Part shown: one piece after another, positions 33,871 through 41,533 of the stretch
Layout: every line of letters begins with the position of its first letter
How positions within the stretch are numbered: position 1 is the first letter of the stretch
Source: CADEED01 sp963711635
GTDB lineage: Bacteria; Pseudomonadota; Gammaproteobacteria; Steroidobacterales; Steroidobacteraceae
Direction: 5' to 3'
NCBI GenBank assembly: GCA_963711635.1
Contig: CAVQEZ010000006.1
Span: 62,001 to 126,000 of the forward strand
Length of the DNA stretch: 64,000 bases
Notes under the pieces: model-generated
Told to the model about the DNA's origin: nothing
Seen by the model: the letters and a program-made list of their open reading frames with translations, nothing else
The model's database searches: none
Program-made: the position numbers and the translations under genes

Positions 33871-35328
33871 ATGAAAACTGACTGGTCCTCATACCCCTCG
33901 CCCGGATGCCACGACGAGCTCGTGGGGCCGGGTGGCGGCGCCCGCGCCGCGGGCCGTGCGCTCATGCGTTACCTGACGGACATCGACGGCGACGAGATCG
34001 CCGTGCGCCAGCAGGCCGCGGAACTGGCCATCAAGGCCATGGGCATCACCTTCACCGTCTACCACGAGCAGGACGGCTCGATCGATCGCTCCTGGCCGCT
34101 GGACATCATCCCGCGCACGATTTCGCGCCGCGAGTGGCAGCGTATCGAGGCCGGCCTGATCCAGCGCGCCGCGGCATTGAATCTGTTCATCGACGATGTC
34201 TACCACAAGCAGAAGTTCCTCAAGGACGGGTTGATGCCCGCGTCGATCATCTCGACGTCGAAGAACTTCCGCGCCAACGTGTGTGGCATCAATCCACCGC
34301 TCGGCACCTGGGCGCACGTCTGCGGCTCGGACCTGATCCGCGACAAGGATGGCACCGTCTACGTGCTCGAGGACAACCTGCGCGTGCCCTCGGGCGTGTC
34401 GTACATGCTCGAGAACCGGCAGGTGGTGAAGCGCGTTTTTCCCGAATTGTTCGAGAGCGCTGCCATCCTGCCCGTCGACGACTACCCCTCGCAGCTCTAC
34501 GACATGCTGAGCGCGCTCAGCCCGCGCAAGCAGGGGCGGCCCGAGGTCGTGGTGCTCACGCCCGGCATCTACAACTCGGCCTACTTCGAGCACGCCTACC
34601 TGGCGCGGCAGATGGGCTGCGAGCTGGTCGAGGGACCGGATCTCGCGGTAGATAGCGACGACTGCGTCTACATGCAGACGGTGCGCGGCTGGACGCGGGT
34701 GGACGTGATCTACCGGCGCATCGACGACGACTTCCTGGACCCGGAAGTGTTCCGCAAGGATTCTTCATTGGGCGTGCCGGGACTGATGCGCGCCTGGGCC
34801 GCCGGCAATGTGGCGCTGGCGAATGCGCCAGGCGCCGGCGTGGCCGACGACAAGCTGGTCTATACGTACGTTCCCGACATGATCAAGTACTACCTGGACG
34901 AGGATGCGATCCTGCCCAACGTGCCGTCGTGGCGTTGCGGCGAGCAGCAGCAGCTCTCGCACGTGCTCGATCACCTCGATCAGCTCGTGGTCAAGCCGGT
35001 CGACGGCTCGGGCGGTTACGGCATGCTCATGGGACCGATGTCCAGCAAGGCCGAGCGCGGCAAGTTCGCCGATTCGCTCAAGGCCGATCCGCGCAGCTTC
35101 ATCGCGCAGCCGGTGGTGACTCTATCTACCGTGCCGACACTGGTGAAGGACCGGCTCGAGCCGCGGCACGTGGACCTGCGCCCTTTCATCCTGAGCGGCC
35201 GCGAGACCAACGTGACCACCGGTGGGCTGACGCGCGTGGCGCTGCGCAAGGGATCGCTGGTGGTGAACTCCTCGCAAGGCGGCGGGAGCAAAGACACTTG
35301 GATTGTCGACACGGATGGTGCCGGGTGA
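33871..35328 (+). CDS. Circularly permuted ATP-grasp type 2 protein
   Basis: The 485-residue protein covers the same domain as the fusion gene: FTVYHEQDGSIDRSWPLDII, VYVLEDNLRVPSGVSYMLEN, VVVLTPGIYNSAYFEHAYLA, VDVIYRRIDDDFLDPEVFR, DQLVVKPVDGSGGYGMLMGP (phosphate-binding glycine loop) and RHVDLRPFILSGRE. It is predicted to activate a carboxylate with ATP and form an amide or peptide bond. The first in-frame ATG is 33871; an internal ATG at 33964 would remove a poorly conserved 31-residue leader. The final residues TDGAG and the stop codon are supplied by a palindromic repeat at 35317. The alpha-E partner gene follows after that repeat. Confidence 0.93.
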   Translation: MKTDWSSYPSPGCHDELVGPGGGARAAGRALMRYLTDIDGDEIAVRQQAAELAIKAMGITFTVYHEQDGSIDRSWPLDIIPRTISRREWQRIEAGLIQRAAALNLFIDDVYHKQKFLKDGLMPASIISTSKNFRANVCGINPPLGTWAHVCGSDLIRDKDGTVYVLEDNLRVPSGVSYMLENRQVVKRVFPELFESAAILPVDDYPSQLYDMLSALSPRKQGRPEVVVLTPGIYNSAYFEHAYLARQMGCELVEGPDLAVDSDDCVYMQTVRGWTRVDVIYRRIDDDFLDPEVFRKDSSLGVPGLMRAWAAGNVALANAPGAGVADDKLVYTYVPDMIKYYLDEDAILPNVPSWRCGEQQQLSHVLDHLDQLVVKPVDGSGGYGMLMGPMSSKAERGKFADSLKADPRSFIAQPVVTLSTVPTLVKDRLEPRHVDLRPFILSGRETNVTTGGLTRVALRKGSLVVNSSQGGGSKDTWIVDTDGAG

Positions 35329-35435
35329 GGAAAGTGGGGAGAAGAAGTGGTGTCAGGCAGGGAAAACGCACCTGCGCGGGCGCCACTGATTTGCTCGTCC
35401 CGTTTTCCCTGCCTGACGCCATTTCTTCCGGCACC
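35317..35435. repeat. 119-bp palindromic repeat between the ATP-grasp and alpha-E genes
   Basis: The inverted arms begin GGTGCCGGGTGAGGAAAGTG on the left and end CATTTCTTCCGGCACC on the right. Inside, AGTGGTGTCAGGCAGGGAAA and AACG pair with CGTTTTCCCTGCCTGACGCC. The left end matches the 23481 element almost base for base, and AGTGGTGTCAGGCAGGGA also recurs at 51009-51028. It supplies the stop codon of the ATP-grasp gene and ends 8 bp before the alpha-E start. Confidence 0.85.
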
Positions 35436-35443
35436 CGTTCAAC

Positions 35444-36481
35444 ATGTTAGCCAGGGTCGTGGAAAGCGTTTACTGGCTGTCGCGCTACCTGGAACGCGCG
35501 GAGAACACCGCGCGCATCATCGGCGTGAACACCAACCTGTTGCTGGATCTTCCGGTCGGTATCGCCCCGGGCTGGCTGCCGCTCGTCGACATCTCGGGCA
35601 ACCGCGCCGAATTCGACAAGCTCTCCGAAGGCAAGGCCACGCGCGGCGAGGAGCGGGATGTCGTCGCCTTTCTCATTGCCGACAAGAGCAATCCCGGCTC
35701 GATCTGCTCGTCGCTGCATTCTGCGCGCGAGAACGCGCGCACGCTGCGCGAAATCCTGCCCACCGAGGCCTGGGAGCTGCTCAACCAGTTCTTCGCGGAA
35801 TTCACGCAGGACCTGGCCACCGGCCTCAACAAGCGCACGCGCTTCGAATTCCTGAAGCGCATCGTGGTCACGCTGCAAACCATCGCCGGCATGCTGGACG
35901 GCACGATGAATCGCAATGACGCGTACATCTTCAGCCAGCTGGGCCGCAATCTAGAACGCGCCGACATGACCAGCCGCATCGTCGACGTGCGCTCGGCGCA
36001 ATTGCTGCCGGCCGAGACGCCCGAGCTGCGCCCCTTCGAGACCGTGCAGTGGATGAGCGTGCTGAAGAGCCTGTCGGGCTACCAGATGTACCGGTTGCGC
36101 ATGCGCACGCGCGTGAAACGCACCGACGTGCTCCAGTTCCTGCTGCGCGACGATCAGTTCCCGCGCTCCTGCCAGTTCTGCCTGATGCAGCTCGAACGCT
36201 CGCTCAACGAGCTGCCGCGCAGCGAGGGCGTGCTCGACGTGCTGGGCGGCGCGGCGCGCTTCATCGAACGGGCACCGCTGGCCACGCTCGATCAACCCGG
36301 CCTGCACGAGCTCATCGACAGGCTGCAGCTGCACATCAACAACGTGCACAACATGATTGCGGAGATCTATTTTCCGTCCAGCGACGTGGGTGGCGCCCGC
36401 CGCATGCCCAGCCAGACGCAGAGCCAGAGCCAGTCGCAGCGACAAAGCTCCCTGTCATTTGGAGAAACCGTCAAGGCGTAG
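35444..36481 (+). CDS. Alpha-E domain protein
   Basis: The 345-residue all-helical protein begins with the family signature MLARVVESVYWLSRYLERAE followed by NTARIIGV, and continues with RRGEERD-like and SICSSLHSARENARTLREIL segments, FSQLGRNLERADMTSRIVDV and LLRDDQFPRSCQFCLMQLER. It ends in a Gln/Ser-rich tail (QTQSQSQSQRQSS). Alpha-E proteins almost always accompany circularly permuted ATP-grasp proteins; here it is the separate counterpart of the C-terminal half of the 27890 fusion. Its biochemical role is not established. It follows the ATP-grasp gene in the same direction, separated only by the repeat. Confidence 0.93.
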   Translation: MLARVVESVYWLSRYLERAENTARIIGVNTNLLLDLPVGIAPGWLPLVDISGNRAEFDKLSEGKATRGEERDVVAFLIADKSNPGSICSSLHSARENARTLREILPTEAWELLNQFFAEFTQDLATGLNKRTRFEFLKRIVVTLQTIAGMLDGTMNRNDAYIFSQLGRNLERADMTSRIVDVRSAQLLPAETPELRPFETVQWMSVLKSLSGYQMYRLRMRTRVKRTDVLQFLLRDDQFPRSCQFCLMQLERSLNELPRSEGVLDVLGGAARFIERAPLATLDQPGLHELIDRLQLHINNVHNMIAEIYFPSSDVGGARRMPSQTQSQSQSQRQSSLSFGETVKA

Positions 36482-36523
36482 GCGGATTGCGCGCCCGCGC
36501 GGGCGCGTGCTATTTGACCCGCC

Positions 36524-37783
36524 ATGCCACAATCCCTGAGCGAATGGGCGCTGCCCGAGGAAGCCGCCGCCATCCTGGTGGCGCTCGGGGCCGGCCTGCT
36601 GATCGGCGTCGAACGCGAACGCCGCATGACCAAGGACAAGGTCGCGGCGGCCGCCGGCGTCCGCACCTTCTCGATCACCGCCTTGTTAGGCGTGCTGGCG
36701 GCACTGAGCGGCTCGCACATCGTGCTGGGCGCGATCGCGCTCGGCGTCATCGTGCTCACGGCATTGTCCTACCAGCGTTCGCACGACGGCGACCCCGGCC
36801 TCACCTCGGAAATCGCCCTGCTCGCGACCTTCCTCACCGGCGTGCTGGCCGCCTCACAACCCGTGCTGGCCGCGGCGGCCGGCGTGTTGATCGTGCTGCT
36901 GCTGGTATTGCGCGCCCCACTGCACTCCTTCGCGCGCGCGCAGCTATCCGACCAGGAGCTGCGCGACGCGGTGCTGCTGGCCGCGGCCGCGATCCTGGTG
37001 CTGCCCATCCTGCCCGACCATCCCATCGATCCCTGGCAGGTGGTCAACCCGCGCCTGGTCTGGAAACTCACCGTGTTGATCATGCTCGTGGATGCCGCCG
37101 GTTACGTGGCGCAGCGACTGGTCGGGGCGCGTGCGGGACTGCCCATATCCGGCTTGTTAGGCGGCTTCGTGTCGAGCACGGCCGTGGTCGCCACCATGGG
37201 CAAGCGTGCGAAGGAGGAACCGAAGGTGCTGTCGGCCGCGGTTGCCGGCGCCGCGCTGTCGCAGATCGCGACCGTGATCCAGCTCGCGCTGGTGCTGGCC
37301 GTGAGCGACGCCGCGCTGCTCGGCCAGCTGCGCTGGGTGCTGCTGGCGATGGGCCTGGCCATGGCTGCGTATGGGGCACTCATGCTGTTTGTCACCAAGG
37401 GCACGGCCGCACCACCGCCGCCGTCCGGGCGCGCGTTCCAGCTGCGCACGGCGCTGATCTTTGCCGGCGCCTTCGTGCTGATCATGCTGCTGGTCGCCTG
37501 GCTGCAGCGCTCCTTCGGCCCGACCTGGGCGCTCGCCGGTGTGGTCGTCGGTGGATTCGCCGATGCGCATTCCACCGCGGCGTCGGTGGGCTCCCTGACC
37601 ACCCAGGGCCAACTGCCGCCGGAGCTCGCGATCATCGCGATAGGTCTCATCGTGACCACCAACACATTGTCGAAGCTCGGCTTTGCCTGGGCGGGCGGTG
37701 GCGCCTATTTCTGGCGATTGGCGCCGGGCCTGATCCTGCTCATCGCCGCCTACTGGGCGGCCTGGTGGCTGCTGCTGCGGTGA
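36524..37783 (+). CDS. MgtC/SapB-family membrane protein with DUF4010
   Basis: The 419-residue protein has about twelve hydrophobic segments. The first part carries the MgtC/SapB signature LVALGAGLLIGVERERRM with GVRTFSITALLGVLAAL; the second half (from about residue 180) is DUF4010, with GGFVSSTAVVATMGKRAKEE and GFADAHSTAASVGSLTTQG. Proteins of this composition are common inner-membrane proteins of unknown transport role. It starts 43 bp after the alpha-E gene and may be in the same transcript. Confidence 0.86.
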   Translation: MPQSLSEWALPEEAAAILVALGAGLLIGVERERRMTKDKVAAAAGVRTFSITALLGVLAALSGSHIVLGAIALGVIVLTALSYQRSHDGDPGLTSEIALLATFLTGVLAASQPVLAAAAGVLIVLLLVLRAPLHSFARAQLSDQELRDAVLLAAAAILVLPILPDHPIDPWQVVNPRLVWKLTVLIMLVDAAGYVAQRLVGARAGLPISGLLGGFVSSTAVVATMGKRAKEEPKVLSAAVAGAALSQIATVIQLALVLAVSDAALLGQLRWVLLAMGLAMAAYGALMLFVTKGTAAPPPPSGRAFQLRTALIFAGAFVLIMLLVAWLQRSFGPTWALAGVVVGGFADAHSTAASVGSLTTQGQLPPELAIIAIGLIVTTNTLSKLGFAWAGGGAYFWRLAPGLILLIAAYWAAWWLLLR

Positions 37784-37810
37784 TCGCAGTGGCGCTATGC
37801 TTGGGTCGTC

Positions 37811-38269
37811 ATGAGCGAGCGTATCGGCAAGTCGTTTCCCGGCGTCGTCGCCGCGATCACACTATGCGGCGTCCTCGTGATCGCCGGCGCGCTGTTGCTG
37901 ATTTCCCGCGGCCAGGTCATCGATGGCGCCTTGTTAGGCGGCGCCGTCGCCCTGCTCTTGCGCTGGTACTGGCGCACGACCGGCAGGCAACGCGCGCTGC
38001 TGCGTCACGGGTTTTACACCGGCCGGCGCATCGGCACGAACTGGGTCTACGAAGAGCTGCACGAAGGCATCGTGGTGTCGCTGGAGCTGCCCCTCGAGTA
38101 CGCGGGGCGCGGCGAATACGACATCCACATCCCCTCCGAGCGCGACTGGCAGGTCGGCATGCCGGCATGGGCGCATGGACGGCGCGCGGAAATCGTCGAG
38201 CGCCTTCAGACCGTATTCAAACGCAGCCAAATGCATTTTGACGCGGACAAATCGCTTGAACCCGGGTGA
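37811..38269 (+). CDS. Small membrane protein of unknown function
   Basis: The 152-residue protein has two N-terminal membrane segments (VVAAITLCGVLVIAGALLLI and IDGALLGGAVALLLRWYW) and a soluble C-terminal part with TNWVYEELHEGIVVSLELPL and EYAGRGEYDIHIPSERDWQV. I do not recognise the family. It follows the MgtC/DUF4010 gene by 27 bp on the same strand and is likely co-transcribed with it. Confidence 0.65.
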   Translation: MSERIGKSFPGVVAAITLCGVLVIAGALLLISRGQVIDGALLGGAVALLLRWYWRTTGRQRALLRHGFYTGRRIGTNWVYEELHEGIVVSLELPLEYAGRGEYDIHIPSERDWQVGMPAWAHGRRAEIVERLQTVFKRSQMHFDADKSLEPG

Positions 38270-38322
38270 CATCATCGTCGAGCAGCGCGATGAATTCGAA
38301 CGATTCCCCGTGAATTGAAGTC

Positions 38323-39012
38323 GTGCAGCAGAGGATCGCCGTACTTTCCGGGTCAGGACTCTCCGCCGAGAGCGGACTGCCCACATTCCGCGACGCCGCC
38401 GGGCTGTGGCGGCAGTATTCCTGGGTCGAGCTCGCCAGCCCCGAGGGCTGGGCCAGACAACCCGAGCTGGTGCTGGCCTTCTACAACGAACGGCGCGCCA
38501 AGGCCTGGGGCGCGCAACCCAATGCCGCGCATCTCGCCATTGCGTCGCTGGAACGGAAGTTCGACGTCGTGGTGATCACGCAGAACGTGGACAACCTGCA
38601 CGAACGTGCGGGCTCGAAACACGTGCTGCACGTGCATGGAGAGCTGTGTTTCGCGCGCGGTACCGGCCGTTCGCGCAAGCGCTATCGCATCGACGGCGCG
38701 CCCATCGAGCTCGGACAGAAATGCGAGGAAGGCACGCAGCTCCGGCCCGACATCGTGTGGTTCGGCGAGGAAACGCAACACATGGGGGAGGCCGCTGAGC
38801 ACGTAGCCGCGGCCGACAAGGTGCTGGTGGTCGGCACTTCGCTGTCGGTGTACCCCGCCGCGTCGCTGGTTGAATACGCGCGCCCGGAGGCGGAGAAAGT
38901 CCTGAATTCGCTGGAGATGGAATCGCTGCCCGCGGGTTTCGAATTCCTGCCGGGCCGCGCGACAGCCATCGTGCCGCAGCTCACCGCTCGGTGGTTAGAG
39001 GCTCCGGCGTGA
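38323..39012 (+). CDS. Sir2-family NAD-dependent protein deacylase lacking the usual zinc cysteines
   Basis: The 229-residue protein starts at GTG 38323 and has the sirtuin core: VLSGSGLSAESGLPTFRD (NAD binding), TQNVDNLHERAG, catalytic His105 in HVHGEL, RPDIVWFGEE and VVGTSLSVYPAASLV. Tyr54 and Arg57 in AFYNERRAKAWG match the pair that binds acidic acyl groups in SIRT5/CobB, so desuccinylase activity is likely. Only two cysteines (109 and 134) stand where the four-cysteine zinc ribbon normally lies, a variant seen in a bacterial CobB subgroup. The 3' end overlaps the convergent gene by 32 bp. Confidence 0.9.
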   Translation: MQQRIAVLSGSGLSAESGLPTFRDAAGLWRQYSWVELASPEGWARQPELVLAFYNERRAKAWGAQPNAAHLAIASLERKFDVVVITQNVDNLHERAGSKHVLHVHGELCFARGTGRSRKRYRIDGAPIELGQKCEEGTQLRPDIVWFGEETQHMGEAAEHVAAADKVLVVGTSLSVYPAASLVEYARPEAEKVLNSLEMESLPAGFEFLPGRATAIVPQLTARWLEAPA

Positions 39013-40345
39013 GGCTCCACACGCAGGCGCTGTACGAGTCCAGAACGCGGCGCAGCCTCGCGCGCTGGTTTCCGTCTGTCGCACGCTTCCACTCGTGCGC
39101 CAGCAGCGCGTCACGAAAACGGCCCAGCGACTCGTAGGCATGCAGGGACTCCGGCACTTCACGGCCGGACTTTCGGTACAGGCTCGACAACGGGCCCTTG
39201 GTTGCCAACCCGTCGACGATCACCGAGCGATCCTGCACGTAGAGCGGAACCGCGGGAATCGATGCTTCCGGCAGCGCCTGCAATTTCGCCAGCATGGCGC
39301 GCTGGTGCGCGCTCACGAGCTCCACTCTACCTACCATGACGCGCGTGACATCCGCCGGCGTGGAAATGGACAGCGGCAGGTGCGCGTCGGTCCAGCCCTG
39401 CGGCAACAGGAAGAAGGCGCGCAGTCCGTGGCTTTGGAAATAGGACAGCTTCCAGGTTTCGAGCATGGCAGCAGCCTCATCGGCGTACAGCCCTTGTCCC
39501 GTCAATGCATCCGCCAGCTCACGGTGCAAACCTTCCAGACTGCTTTTCATTCCGGCTGCGGCCGGCGCAAACGGCGCGGCGCTGATCGACCGTCCGCCGG
39601 CCTGCAGCGCCTGGTAGCGCACACGACCATCGGGCAGTACCTCGACCAACCAGATACCGGGCAGCGTAGTTAGCTGAGCCGCCCCTTCCCGCAGCGCGAT
39701 GTCGATCGTGCCGTTCCGCTCCCTGAAAGTCAGCGGCGCGTCCAGGTGTCCCACGCCGCGATAGAACAGATATTTTTCGGCTTCCTTGGTCTCCGGGTTC
39801 GAGACTACGGTCGCCTTGACCTCGCGTGGCGCCAGCCAGACCCGGTAGGTCGTATCGTGAAGCAGCGTTTTCGCATCCGGGTCGAGTCGCACCTGTCTCC
39901 AGAGCAACGAACCACGCGCCTGCGCGTCCAGCGTCTTGGGAAATTTTCCCCGATCGGCGGTTGCCGCAGGAAAATATTCGGTGAGCCAGCCTCCCGCGAA
40001 AGTTGCCTGTACGTCGAAGGCGGCAGCCGGCCAGCCCGAGGGTGGATAGAAATAGAGCACCGGTGTTTCGAGGCGCATCGTGACTTCGGGATGACAGCTC
40101 GGAGCGCCCTGCGACCACCTGGCGGGCAGGTTGCCCGGGCCGGTCGCTGGCACGCTGCCCAGCCGGTGAACGAACCAAGGCACGGGCTCGTCGTCCACGT
40201 TGATGCCCGCGATGGTCGCGCCGTTCGCATCCTGGTACGAAGTGAACGTTCCCCATTCGTGCACCACCAGCGGCGCCGCGGCGGTAATGTCATTCGCGCT
40301 GCAAACCGAGGCCAGGCAAAGGGCGGCGAGCAATCCTGTTCTCAT
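38981..40345 (-). CDS. Large secreted protein of unknown function (VVHEWGTFTS family)
   Basis: The 454-residue protein has a signal peptide (MRTGLLAALCLASVCSANDI) and then the striking motif PLVVHEWGTFTSYQDANG, followed by WFVHRLGS and ETPVLYFYPP. I recognise this N-terminal pattern from secreted proteins of unknown function in several phyla. The rest is mixed beta and helical with no known catalytic motif visible; two cysteines occur far apart. Start ATG 40345 is chosen over 40366 because the hydrophobic signal follows directly. It is convergent with the sirtuin. Confidence 0.7.
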   Translation of the reverse strand: MRTGLLAALCLASVCSANDITAAAPLVVHEWGTFTSYQDANGATIAGINVDDEPVPWFVHRLGSVPATGPGNLPARWSQGAPSCHPEVTMRLETPVLYFYPPSGWPAAAFDVQATFAGGWLTEYFPAATADRGKFPKTLDAQARGSLLWRQVRLDPDAKTLLHDTTYRVWLAPREVKATVVSNPETKEAEKYLFYRGVGHLDAPLTFRERNGTIDIALREGAAQLTTLPGIWLVEVLPDGRVRYQALQAGGRSISAAPFAPAAAGMKSSLEGLHRELADALTGQGLYADEAAAMLETWKLSYFQSHGLRAFFLLPQGWTDAHLPLSISTPADVTRVMVGRVELVSAHQRAMLAKLQALPEASIPAVPLYVQDRSVIVDGLATKGPLSSLYRKSGREVPESLHAYESLGRFRDALLAHEWKRATDGNQRARLRRVLDSYSACVWSLTPEPLTTER

Positions 40346-40406
40346 ACGTGAACTCCGACACGGCACGGACGGTTCGGTTCTGCGCCTCGAAGCGGTAGCT
40401 AGCGCC

Positions 40407-41498
40407 TCACTTTCTCGACGCCTTGCGTCCGCCGCGCTCGATGGACGCGTGCGTCATCTCGCGCTCCAGCAGGCACTTGGCCATCTCGGCACTGCGGTTC
40501 ACCAGCTCGCGCGCGCCGGCCCTGAGTGAATCGCTGTTCGCGACGAACTCCACGTTGCGATCCATCTCCTCGAACTCCCAGCCCAGCGAGTGCGCGATGA
40601 ACGGAAACTGCGGCACCAGGAAACCGATTTCGCTGAAGAACATCATCATCTGCCCGGCCACCGCCTGGATGCCGTCCTGCCCGCCGGTGATGATGAAGGC
40701 CGCGACTTTGTTCCGGATCAGCACCTTGTTGTTCAGCGTGATCTGGTTCTGGATGCAGTTCATGCGCTCGACCATCTTGTAGTAGAGCGAGCTGGCCGCG
40801 CCCCAGCGGATGGGCGTGGCGATCAACAGGATGTCCGCCCAGTGCACCGCCATCTCGTACACCTGTTCGAGCTGGTCGGTCTTGTCCATCGAGGTGATGG
40901 AACAGGGCCAGGTGCAGGCCTTGGCGTGCTTGGAATAGAACCCTTCGCAGTTGCGAAATTTCAGGTCGTTGAGGCGGATCATCCTGGCTTCGGCACCCAG
41001 CGCCGTGCGCGCGTGCTCGAGCGCCGTGCCTAACAAATGCTCGGAGGTGGAGAAACGCGGGTACTTCGGATCCATGGCCGTGGTCGAAATGCCGCCCACG
41101 CGCAGCGGGCCCGGCGCACGATCCGCAACGCGTGTCAGTGGATGAGGCTCGTGCGGCAGATGGCCGCGCTTGCTGACGGGTTTCGCGCTGACCAACAAGC
41201 GGCCGCCTTCTTCCCTGACGCCGTAGCTGGGCACCTTGTCCGCCTCGTATCCCGGCTCGCCCTCGCCGGTGCAGCGGTGAAAGCGGTACTGATGCCAGGG
41301 GCAGACAACCATTTCGCCTTCCAGCGTGCCCTTGCCCAGCGGCCCGCCGACGTGGTTGCAGATATTCGCGATCACGCCGAACTTGCCGTCCTTGAACGAG
41401 ATGGCCACCAGCCGCTCGCCCAACTTCGCTTCGCGCAGTGTCGTGCGTTTGAAATCATCCGCCGGACCGACGTCGATCCATTCCCCGGGTTCGTTCAT
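40407..41498 (-). CDS. Rieske [2Fe-2S] domain fused to a flavodoxin-like NAD(P)H-dependent oxidoreductase
   Basis: The 363-residue protein joins a Rieske ferredoxin (about 1-105, cluster ligands Cys47-x-His49 and Cys66-x2-His69 in ICNHVGG and CPWHQYRF) to a flavodoxin-like FMN reductase (about 135-340, with STTAMDPKYPRFSTSEHLLG, ILLIATPIRWGAASSLYYKM and AFIITGGQDGIQAVAGQMMM). A single-chain electron path from NAD(P)H through FMN to the Rieske cluster, or the reverse, is expected in the cytoplasm. No oxygenase subunit is adjacent. It is divergent from the MFS gene, 35 bp apart. Substrate unknown. Confidence 0.86.
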   Translation of the reverse strand: MNEPGEWIDVGPADDFKRTTLREAKLGERLVAISFKDGKFGVIANICNHVGGPLGKGTLEGEMVVCPWHQYRFHRCTGEGEPGYEADKVPSYGVREEGGRLLVSAKPVSKRGHLPHEPHPLTRVADRAPGPLRVGGISTTAMDPKYPRFSTSEHLLGTALEHARTALGAEARMIRLNDLKFRNCEGFYSKHAKACTWPCSITSMDKTDQLEQVYEMAVHWADILLIATPIRWGAASSLYYKMVERMNCIQNQITLNNKVLIRNKVAAFIITGGQDGIQAVAGQMMMFFSEIGFLVPQFPFIAHSLGWEFEEMDRNVEFVANSDSLRAGARELVNRSAEMAKCLLEREMTHASIERGGRKASRK

Positions 41499-41533
41499 GG
41501 GCGCAATGATATGCCTTGCCCTACACTCCCGCG

